A DNA stretch of 64,000 bases from Antedon mediterranea. Its lineage: Eukaryota; Echinodermata; Crinoidea; Comatulida; Antedonidae. The DNA lies in contig NC_092671.1 of NCBI RefSeq assembly GCF_964355755.1, positions 34,987,304-35,051,303 of the forward strand, given 5' to 3'. Under the pieces are notes generated by a model. That model had not been told where the DNA came from and made no database searches. It saw only the letters and a list, made by a program, of their open reading frames with translations. This document shows positions 58,201 to 64,000 of the stretch, piece after piece. How positions within the stretch are numbered: the first letter of the stretch is position 1; every line of letters begins with the position of its first letter. The translations under genes and the position numbers were made by a program.

Positions 58201-60272
58201 AACACTACAACCCTTATTCAGAGCACAGTAGAACTTCTACCTTGGGATATTCCTTTTCAGACGATACCTCTATTATTAATATGGAAACACTTTCTTGTGA
58301 AGTGAACGAGATGCAATAAATGGTATAAACACTACAAGAACAACCCTTATTCAGAGCACAGTCTAGAACTTCTACCTTGGGATATTCCTATTTACAGGAC
58401 ACCTCCATATAATTAGGGGTACACTTTCTTGTGAAGTGAATGAGGTGCAATGTATATTTTAACACTACAGCCAACCCCTACTCAGGAGACACCCCTCCCC
58501 TCCCCCCCCCCCCTTTTAAAAAAAAGGACCAGAATAGGATGTCTTATTTAAATACCCTCAAGTTTGTAGAGTACAAGCAACTAGTTCTTGATTTTTTCTT
58601 AATGAGGGTGGATCTATCCAGCAATTGCTGATCATTAGGGACCCTCAGAGGTTCACAAGACAAACATAGTGGGTTTGAGTTGTAATTTTGTCATTAGAAA
58701 AAATCCTGACATGTGATGGGACTTCAACCCAGCACCCTTAGAGTGGGTAGCCAAGCATCATAACCACTAAGCCACAACTCCTCTTATTGCGTCTTGATTG
58801 TACTATAATGTGCAACAGAATTTGATTGGATTTGATTTATTTCATTTTCAGAACAAATCTGTGAATTACCATTTACTACATATTGTGGATTTAGAAATAC
58901 CAATGAAAAAATATACATAGAAAAAAATTTAATTTCTTTCTCAAGTAGAGCGTGCTCAGTCGAGCAAGAAATAGATTTATCGGTGTTTGTTCAATTTACT
59001 CACGTCATCCGATAGGGGATTGTTGCCACGGCAATTTAACATCCGTTACCAATCTTCTAAATTGTATACTTACCTTATAGACTAAACTGATAAACTTATT
59101 GATGCATGTAATTTGACCTCTCACTAGACGTTAATAGGTTTTTGACCTTCGTCTTTCCAAAAATCACAATCCAGCAATTATGATGGTAATGTGTAATACT
59201 GCAGTAGCACAACAATGATTCTAGTAATTAATTTTTAAGTTTACAAATTATTAATTTTGTTCATACTTTTATTAGTATTACCACTAGCCAGTGGGCATGC
59301 ATGAGTTTTAGTACAGTACTTGCCGTGTATTAGTAAGCGAACTTTTGGCTACTTTAGTAAACAAACTACCAAAATGTTCGAATCGAAACAGGCCTTTTAG
59401 TAAACCAGAGATACACATTTTTTATTTAACCGTGTTAATTTTGTTCTTTCTAAACATAATCAAAGATTTCAAACTATGATTTTTTAAATGATCGTGGCAA
59501 ATCGCTAACCTGATGCATTTGATTTACATCATGTCGAAATTCAATGATGCATTGTGTTCACATCGTGTCACGAAATCCATACCATTGAAATGTTGCGCTC
59601 TACTATTTTCATAGTGGATTATCTGTGCCGCATATTGCTGTCAAACAACTCTCCAAAGTACTTTATATTTTAGTACATGTAGATTACATCTGACCTATGC
59701 TGCAGACAAAACATTCGTAATACTCATTACAGCACATTTATCGTTGATGTAAACACATATTACATGTAATGACATTTCCAATTACTAAGGAAACATGAAT
59801 TATTTCCCATGAAATGCTTTTACCAATTCATTGTAAACAAATAAATTAACACCACAGTATCATCAGATACTCATACTAAGAGCTAAATCATTTTATTTTG
59901 TGTTTTTCCACAAATAAAATGATTGTGTAAATTATTAATTAAATAAAAACATTTTGATATTGAAATTTTCATCATAATCAAACAAAAATTCATCTTTTTT
60001 TGTTTTTAAACTTTTGTGTCAAACTTTAAGAGAAATATAAATACTAAAAATAAATACAAAACTTCATAAAAAAAATGTTGTTTTAAAAATGATTATGAAT
60101 GTTTTAGAAAATGGATTTAAAAAGGTATAACATGAAAATGTGCTATTGTATTAACTTTTGTATACTACAAGTTTTATGTATTGTGATATCAATTTTAAAG
60201 TACACTTTATTTTTTTATTTTATTTTCAGCATCCACAGTTTTTCCAAGGCTACCTCTTCTGGGTATAAAAAG
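43061..60272 (+). CDS. Unrecognised helical protein, 5' part (at least four exons, probably continues past window)
   Basis: Exons 43061-43251 (ATG at 43104), 51622-51749, 53091-53209 and probably 60230-60272 join in frame with phases 1, 0, 2, 0 and consensus splice sites, giving about 146 residues. The product starts MSEKYQEEQLNSLILELS. It carries LLDPRGNFAFLLQNC, an acidic/Lys-rich patch (NNELEDKKEEK), and a Leu-rich helical stretch (LLARLEQVIELAVCCLS, then LSALNLILDPKT). It looks all-alpha and could be the N-terminus of an ARM/HEAT-type protein, but I do not recognise the family. No stop is forced at the last donor, so the gene probably extends beyond 64 kb. The transcript leader has two tiny upstream ORFs, ATGTAA and ATGTTTTAG, before the start. 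Confidence 0.7.
43268..43381. mobile_element. MITE-A copy beside a splice donor
   Basis: GCTCTGTCTACACTATCAAA to its inverted end TTTGATAGTATTGACAGAGC, with an internal deletion (114 bp against ~150). It begins about 16 nt after the exon-1 donor of the unknown gene. Confidence 0.85.
43769..43925. mobile_element. MITE-B copy (near full length)
   Basis: AAGCTTGGTTCCCACTAGGA and inverted end GCATGGTTCCCACAAGAGAC. Inside, the arms continue as GAGTTGACCAATGACAAGCG paired with CGCTTGTGATTCGGCCAAAT. A strong palindrome of about 157 bp. Intron 1 of the unknown gene. Confidence 0.85.
43930..45500. other. Intronic sequence, no feature recognised
   Basis: Part of the 8.4 kb intron 1 of the unknown gene. 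TACTGTA/TACAGTA motifs are frequent. Confidence 0.4.
45540..46000. repeat. Degenerate tandem repeat, about four units of ~120-150 bp
   Basis: The phrases TTTTAGAG(C/A)...TTTA, GTCACTCA and GGATCTGAA...TGTA recur in the same order (about 45590, 45710, 45830, 45870-45960). Strongly diverged. Confidence 0.5.
46342..46490. repeat. Tandem duplication of an 80-bp hairpin element
   Basis: TAGTAACTGGTTAAATGGTA begins at 46342 and again at 46422, with the following ~68 nt nearly identical. Each unit contains AAATAACGG ... CCGTTATTT, an inverted repeat, and TTAACCGGTTG. A third partial start (ATAACTGGTTAAAAACGG) is at about 46287. Confidence 0.8.
46500..47995. other. Intronic sequence, no feature recognised
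   Basis: AT-rich; no exon or defined repeat. Confidence 0.4.
47997..48138. mobile_element. MITE-A copy, core in reverse orientation
   Basis: AAGCTCTATCTATACTATC to the inverted end TTTGATAGTGTAAACAGC. The core reads ATATATGGACATGATGATGTC, opposite to most other copies. Confidence 0.85.
48350..49400. repeat. Degenerate ~140-bp tandem repeat interrupted by a LINE fragment
   Basis: GCCACAGCAAAAGCTCTC and TCCAGCTACTGTAGGTAG recur at about 48405, 48570, 48675, 49115 and 49300, each followed by TTTGGAGT.AT and a CTGACCTA block. The stretch 48800-49104 is foreign LINE sequence. Confidence 0.65.
48800..49104 (+). pseudogene. LINE fragment: end of ORF1 and start of ORF2 (endonuclease)
   Basis: The first frame reads KYKALKMELKERLDSGEENL and then VIRNYKIV, stopping at TAG (about 48930). 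This Lys/Glu-rich pattern is typical of the end of ORF1 in some invertebrate LINEs. The next frame gives MYTNCDSILNKRDEFKLRI and then DSDPDIILLTEI, the conserved beginning of an APE-type LINE endonuclease (Y-TN--S--NK--E----I----PDII--TE). It breaks off at the E, so only a fragment remains. Confidence 0.75.
49405..50125. other. Intronic sequence, no feature recognised
   Basis: Contains an 85-codon hydrophobic open frame (from 49475) without homology signs; treated as chance. Confidence 0.4.
50128..50340 (+). pseudogene. LINE reverse-transcriptase C-terminus, short fragment
   Basis: The frame reads RVLEAYIPGKRRRGRPRCQWEK then IITDVF, the conserved GKR-RGRP---W-D segment of LINE proteins. Stops follow, then TTTGCTTTGACGACGACGACG, the sort of simple-repeat end seen on such LINEs. 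Intron 1 of the unknown gene. Confidence 0.65.
50341..51060. other. Intronic sequence, no feature recognised
   Basis: AT-rich; no exon seen before the 51622 acceptor. Confidence 0.4.
51070..51420 (-). mobile_element. Degenerate SINE related to the 10.4 kb copy
   Basis: Shares the order GTGTGCATGACAC, GGGGTAACC, TAAAGATTTGCTAGGTT, TGTACACTGGAC with 10500-10620, and ends with a decayed tRNA-like head (inverted box A GGTGGTAGAAAGTGGCAT region). Strongly diverged. Confidence 0.4.
51622..51749 (+). CDS. Unknown gene, exon 2
   Basis: Enters in phase 1 after GAATTATAG, completing a Gly codon, and leaves in phase 0 at GTAAGA. It encodes WEGACLDSFLKYSLCDAIG, then a charged stretch ending LTEIE. The amphipathic Leu/Cys spacing continues exon 1 naturally. 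Confidence 0.75.
52550..53016. mobile_element. hAT-like TIR element filled by a minisatellite
   Basis: Left end CAGTGGCGTAACATAGG and inverted right end CAGTGGCTTAACAGCTGAGG match over about 12 of 13 positions. The CAGTGGCGTAAC start is common to non-autonomous hAT-type repeats in invertebrates. No target duplication is visible. A related copy fragment (CCAGTGGCTTAACACAGG ... GGCCCCTGGGTTTAAC) lies at about 62147-62225. Intron 2 of the unknown gene, ending about 75 bp before exon 3. Confidence 0.5.
52655..52975. repeat. 16-17 bp minisatellite (CTTAAGCTCTGGGCCC)
   Basis: About 18 units of CTTAAGCTCTGGGCCC and variants (CTTAAACTCTGGGCCC, CTTAAGCTATGGGCTC). A larger block of about 100 bp is itself duplicated (compare 52765-52845 with 52865-52965). 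Much more GC-rich than its surroundings. Confidence 0.9.
53091..53209 (+). CDS. Unknown gene, exon 3
   Basis: The acceptor TTTTTTTTCTTCAG is strong and the donor is GTAAGT. Phase is 0 in and 2 out. It encodes VNLLARLEQVIELAVCCLS, then LNPHVLSALNLILDPKT, two predicted amphipathic helices. The LLDP / LILDP recurrence between exons 1 and 3 hints at a repeated helical unit. Confidence 0.78.
53215..55600. other. Intronic sequence, no exon recognised
   Basis: Part of intron 3 of the unknown gene. A ~65-bp segment around TATGTACTATGGAGTAGCTTTGCGTC (53690s) recurs near 53940-53970, an unclassified repeat. Confidence 0.4.
55611..55755. mobile_element. MITE-A copy
   Basis: TAAAGCTCTGTCTACACTATC to the shortened inverted end GATAGTATAGAGAGCTTTA. 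The left arm has a small ATTATC duplication. Confidence 0.8.
55906..56019. mobile_element. MITE-A copy, internally deleted
   Basis: TAAAGCTCTGTTTACACTATC to inverted end TGATAATGTAGGCAGAGC. The core reads CATACATGGACATGATGATG. It lies only ~150 bp from the previous copy. Confidence 0.8.
57039..57086 (+). CDS. Alternative candidate exon for unknown gene (weak donor)
   Basis: Acceptor TTTTCTTTACATAG is good. In the phase left by exon 3 it reads LVELLNVPAFQSQCLG, continuing a helical Leu pattern after DPKTR. A 48-nt version ending at GTTCAA would keep phase with 60230, but that donor is poor. Confidence 0.25.
57509..58066. repeat. ~70-bp satellite derived from a pogo-like terminus
   Basis: The array starts TACAGTAAAACCCCTATTCA, a pogo-style end. 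It then repeats CTATTCAGGAGATGCCCC, TATTAAGGGAACCCCTC, TATCAAGGGGACACCCC and TCATTAAAGATGACACAC seven to eight times. One unit (about 57660-57715) lacks the TATCAAGGGGACACCCC part. Confidence 0.9.
58067..58515. repeat. ~120-bp tandem repeat adjoining the satellite
   Basis: CCTTATTCAGAGCACAGTAGAACTTC and CACTTTCTTGTGAAGTGAACGAG recur at about 58090-58180, 58210-58310 and 58345-58440, ending in a C/A-rich tract at about 58495-58525. Same sequence style as the inner parts of the pogo-like remnants. Confidence 0.8.
58665..58786 (-). mobile_element. tRNA-derived SINE fragment
   Basis: The minus strand reads GTTGTGGCTTAGTGGTTATG (box A region), a CTTGGCTACCCACTCTAAG anticodon-arm-like stretch and GGGTTGAAGTCCC (box B). 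It is too decayed and tail-linked to be a functional tRNA gene. Confidence 0.65.
58800..60225. other. Intronic sequence, no exon recognised
   Basis: AT-rich end of the intron before 60230. No defined repeat. Confidence 0.4.
60230..60272 (+). CDS. Unknown gene, candidate short exon 4
   Basis: A 43-nt candidate between TTTTATTTTCAG and GTAAGTAC. It enters in phase 2 (matching exon 3) and leaves in phase 0. It encodes IHSFSKATSSGYKK. The frame stays open past the donor to a stop at 60408-60410, so an unspliced terminal exon is an alternative. Confidence 0.45.
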
Positions 60273-60799
60273 GTAAGTACGAATCCTGACGGAGATAATA
60301 AATGTTCATCTTTTAATATGCGGTTACGAGATTATTGCGAGCCTTGCAAACGCATGAACCAGCGAGCCAACACAGTTGGCATATATTTTTTCATGAGATT
60401 TACAAAATAGTTTAGTTTAATCATGGAGGACTAAATTTAGTTCTAAACTATGGTTTAATTTAATATTTTTTCGGTTGAGAAAGACTTCGGGGAGTTAAAG
60501 ATAGAGGTAGTACTTATTATTGCCCTCAAGCTTGACTGAAACCTGAGGAAATTCGGATTAGGCTCTCTACAAATTCATGCCAGCCAGCAGTGCAGTATCT
60601 ACCAGAACACTGTGAGATGATCCTCTACTCTTTTTAGAATACTGTCAGACTAAATTAACATGCATTAACTTCGGTGATCAGACGAGTACCAGTTTTTCAG
60701 CTTATCATGGCATTATACTATGAGACTTAGATTATGTCAATGTGTATGTTTATACAAAATTTATCTACCGTGCATCATTTGCCAGTAACTGTAGGATAA

Positions 60800-60945
60800 T
60801 GCTTGGTTCCCACTAGAGACGCAACACAACAATGTAACGCACCATAAGGGATTTGACCAATCACAAGCGATGGATTTATTCGACTGTCGCTTGTCATTGG
60901 TCAACTCGATTGCATTGCCGTTGCGTCCTAGTGGGAACCAAGCTT
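60800..60945. mobile_element. MITE-B copy (best preserved)
   Basis: TGCTTGGTTCCCACTAGAGA and inverted end AAGCTTGGTTCCCACTAGGA. The inner arms GGGATTTGACCAATCACAAG and TTGTCATTGGTCAACTCG also pair, so nearly the whole 146 bp can fold back. Confidence 0.9.
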
Positions 60946-61554
60946 AAGTGATTAGTGAACTTTCCGCCATATTCTATACTATTAAGGATATAACAATTTT
61001 GAGGTTACTTAATAATAATGGTAAATCTCATTTCATTAATCCCTTTGGAATTAAAAAAAATTGTACATTTTGTAAGCTGATACCATTGAACGGTATTAAA
61101 TCCGCTTAGGTAGTCAACTAGGGTAATGTATGCTTTTATGATGTGTAATTTTATGAAGTAATAATAATAATAAGCACATTATAATGGTCCCTTAATGGGA
61201 TATTCTTTGAAAAATTCCCAATTGTGTCGTCTGGTACCAAAATGAAGTACAATGGGTTAGTTCCTTTATACAACAGTGCTAACATATATAGGAGTTTATA
61301 GTTATGTATCCTAAACCATTATCACTATTTATTATCGATATGTACTACAGTATGTCTGTGAACTGGCCTAGTTATGGATTTGGGTCGTAATAAATTTATC
61401 TGTCTATGATCCTTTGTAATATACTTTAAGTGCAATTCTATTTATCATGGTTACCTGGTGCTATAAAAGCATGTTTTTTTTAGCCATTTGATGCTTCAAC
61501 TTTATTGATGGTACAAACAGTCTACCATGTATATATGTGATGATCGCAAATGCT

Positions 61555-61795
61555 GGAGAGCCACATTGATCAACCACTGAGCTGAGCTGTTAAGGCGGTG
61601 GAACCATAATTACGTAGCCATAACAACGGCAAGGGTTCGAGACTAGCTTGCTCCATGGTTTTGGTGGTAGAACAATCATTGATCAACCAATGCCTAGCGG
61701 TTAAGACAGTGGAACCATAATTATGTAGCCATAACATCGGCAAGGGTTCGAGACTCGCTCGCTCCATGGTTCTGGTGCAAGAACAAGTTTCCTCC
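61555..61795 (+). mobile_element. Two tandem tRNA-like SINE heads
   Basis: Two copies about 120 bp apart of CAAGGGTTCGAGACT (box B, about 61630 and 61741), preceded by GTTAAG(G/A)C(G/A)GTGGAACC and followed by GCTCCATGGTT(T/C)TGGTG. The same head is on the minus strand at 10639-10730. Confidence 0.75.
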
Positions 61796-62146
61796 TTTAT
61801 CCTTCTCTGACTAGGAATTAACCTGCTAAACATATTGTTCCTTGTTTGTTTCACAGAAAAATGTCCCCTTTAACAGACTGTCCTTTATACTACAGTAATA
61901 GTGTAAATGTATAGTGTCTGTATAATACCATCGAAAGGGCGAGGCACAAAGGACATCATGGATGTGAATTGTGCTGGGCAGAGATGGGCACTATACTACC
62001 TTCAAAGTCTCCACCCAGCTAGCCTAAAGATTAGTTTAAAGCCTTCCACCCAGACTATATTTAACATAGCTCAGACTCAAGAAAACTCAGGGTATCTTTA
62101 TTTCCTCATGTGCAACCCGTATTTTTGTTTAGCTCTATTAGCTGCC

Positions 62147-62225
62147 AGTGGCTTAACACAGGTTGAAAGGCCCCTGGTTTAGCACTCCTAAGGGGCCTCA
62201 AACTCTGGGGCCCCTGGGTTTAACG
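62147..62225. mobile_element. Fragment of the CAGTGGC(G/T)TAAC element
   Basis: CCAGTGGCTTAACACAGG, CTGGTTTAGCACTCCTAAGG and CTCAAACTCTGGGGCCCC match the left part of the element at 52550-53016. Confidence 0.65.
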
Positions 62226-63215
62226 AGTGAGTGTTTATAGACGTTACGACACTGGTTACTGCCTTGAATGCTGTCGTCTTACAGTGTTTATGATTACATT
62301 ATTTGATTGTTTACAATGCCCCAGTTAAGACTGGGTTACTAGCTATTGATCACCTCTTATTTATATTTATTTTAGAGTTTTATTGTAGCTTTGTGCTGTA
62401 ATTCATTGCAAACAGTTTGACTGTTACAACTATCAGCTGAGATGTCAACGACTTGCTGTTTGTATCATGCAGATGTTTTTCCTCCAAAAGCATATGAACT
62501 ATGAACTTATAATGTGATTAGGTTATTGACATTAAATATGTGTTATGAGAGAGACAAGTATTATGAATGAGTCTACTTTGTAGGCAGTAGCCAGACTATG
62601 GTAATCTCCTTATTATTGCCATTCCATCGAATATCGTTAATAATTTTAATCAAATAAAATTAAGTATTTCCAAGAAATTATCTATTTGAAATATGATATT
62701 ATTAAAGCTTTTGTATTTTAAATTATAATTGTTGTATTAATATTTTGTTTTCTATTATAGCTGTTGATTTCCGTAGAACATTCTGCGCAAAGTGAATGAC
62801 TATTAGACTCAATAGCTGCACAGAGAACAAAACACAGATAAACACAAATCTAAAATTAAATTTCACACAAATAGAAACCGCAGGTCCCACAGAGGTCTGG
62901 TTTTTCATTTCTTCTTGCAAACTTTTTAAGTTTATAAACCTGTTAAAGATCAGTTCTATGTTTTAAAAGGTTTGTTTTTCTTTAATATTGTGAGACTATT
63001 GTAAAAATATGGTATTAAATCCGTTCTTTCATTTTAGATAGAAAGTGCCCATAGTAGTAGGATTACATTACAAAAGGCCTCTTTGTTTTAATTTTAAACT
63101 TGACTTCTGTGTCGATTATCATACTAGTATTGTTTCCTTTATTTCCTGGTTCAGAATTGATTCTAATCCAAATTCGCATTTTGTGTACATGTCTCTCATC
63201 TACGAGGAAATAATT
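62226..63215. other. No confident feature
   Basis: Two acceptor-like sites in phase with the 60272 donor (TCTATTATAG at 62760 and TTCATTTTAG at 63038) lead to short open tails of 12 and 17 codons. Neither is convincing. Confidence 0.35.
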
Positions 63216-63219
63216 TTTC

Positions 63220-63560
63220 GTTTTAACTGCTGTATTGAAATTTTTTACTTATAAACCATAATTCTAGGTTCAAATCTACCACAAGTTTTCTTATTTATTG
63301 AATATATAGACTGGTCCCAAAACAAGAATCCTTTACATACATACTGTACATGTCATCGTCTTAACTGCTGTATTGACATTTTTTACTTAAATCATAATTA
63401 TAGGGACGAATCCACCACAGGTTTTTTTATATTTTATTGAATTTGATATCATAGGCTGGTCCCTAAACAAGACTTCTTTACATACTGTACATCATCCACT
63501 GCTGTATTGACATTTGTTACTTAAGCCATAATTCTAAGTACGAATCCACCACAAGTTTTT
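63220..63560. repeat. ~145-bp tandem repeat, about 2.5 copies
   Basis: AACTGCTGTATTGA(A/C)ATTTTTTACTTA and GAATCCACCACAAGTTTT recur at about 63225, 63363 and 63500, with CTGGTCCC(A/T)AAACAAGA between. Confidence 0.8.
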
Positions 63561-63969
63561 TTACTTTTTTTTTTCTCTTTTGTGGCGTTAACCACTATTT
63601 TATTCATTTCATTCTCAAATGATCAATACAATGATTTTACACTTCATCCAAATATATATTCCCTCGTTATTCTGTTCTGTTATTTTCTTGTACTTTCTTT
63701 TATCTTTAGTACGATTTGATCGAAACGATTCGGTCAAATATATATATATATACTTTATACTTTTATATGTATTATCCACTTTTTTCATTATTTTCTTTTA
63801 TTTTAACTATTCCTTTCTACAATAGGTCTATGTCTCTGTGCAAAACACACAAGTGCATATATTCGAGTACATGATTGCACACATGCATACATACATACCC
63901 ACGACAAAGGTATATAAATAAATAAATATTTACAATATATAAAATGCAATACAATTATTATTCTTAATT

Positions 63970-63991
63970 CTTTTTTTTTTTTTTTTTTTTT
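63970..63991. repeat. Poly-T tract at window end
   Basis: About 22 consecutive T. Confidence 0.8.
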
Positions 63992-64000
63992 ACAATAAGA

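Noticed and set aside
58665-58786. Functional tRNA gene on the minus strand
   Set aside because: Box A and B are present, but the arms do not pair as a tRNA and the head is joined to a SINE-type tail.
61570-61854. 94-codon minus-strand open frame with an internal repeat
   Set aside because: Produced by the two tandem SINE heads; the duplicated peptide phrases follow the DNA duplication.
62761-62796. Terminal exon for the unknown gene (12 codons then TGA)
   Set aside because: The acceptor is good and the phase fits, but such short tails arise often by chance and nothing else supports it.

Overview
The window is an AT-rich, intron-rich piece of an animal nuclear genome, packed with transposon debris. 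It contains one complete multi-exon gene, the 5' exons of a second gene, and many interspersed and tandem repeats. No bacterial operons, CRISPR arrays or rRNA genes are visible. The complete gene is a Rabin8/GRAB-type Rab exchange factor. Together with LINE 3' ends that finish in (AAT)n, tRNA-derived SINEs, pogo-like and hAT-like elements and scattered AGGCCTAGGCCT runs, this suggests a marine invertebrate, perhaps an echinoderm or another non-vertebrate deuterostome. The taxon is inference only.

Layout. Positions 1-14.9 kb have no confident exon. They hold a 1.3 kb pogo-like element (767-2074), an L2-like LINE 3' end (about 7.52-7.81 kb) and a tRNA-derived SINE (about 10.4-10.7 kb). Nine coding exons at 14992-22969 (+) splice in consistent phase into a 384-residue Rab3IP/Rab3IL1 homologue. 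Its introns carry a second pogo-like element, a small tandem array and a long hairpin. From 22970 to 28.5 kb come the 3' flank, a SINE plus dispersed repeat, a hammerhead-like motif and a roughly 52-bp satellite. A CpG-richer, promoter-like patch lies at 28.6-29.0 kb.

Three large repeat structures follow. The first, 30382-32283, is a hAT-like non-autonomous element with 16-bp perfect terminal inverted repeats, a 5-bp target duplication and internal ~175-bp repeats. The second, 33377-36916, is a 3.5 kb foldback element with a perfect 9-bp target duplication. Its arms are asymmetric arrays of about 13 and 6 copies of a ~174-bp unit, around a short core containing an open frame. The third, 37968-38665, is a Harbinger-like TIR element with overlapping open frames.

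A second gene on the plus strand begins at 43104. Exons at 43104-43251, 51622-51749, 53091-53209 and probably 60230-60272 join in frame to a leucine-rich helical protein that I do not recognise, and which probably runs past the window. Its introns hold LINE fragments, two palindromic MITE families, a 16-17 bp minisatellite inside a TIR element, and a pogo-terminus-derived satellite at 57.5-58.1 kb.

The two genes show no functional link. The most notable content is the mobile-element biology: several non-autonomous DNA elements here have turned their terminal or internal sequence into tandem arrays.
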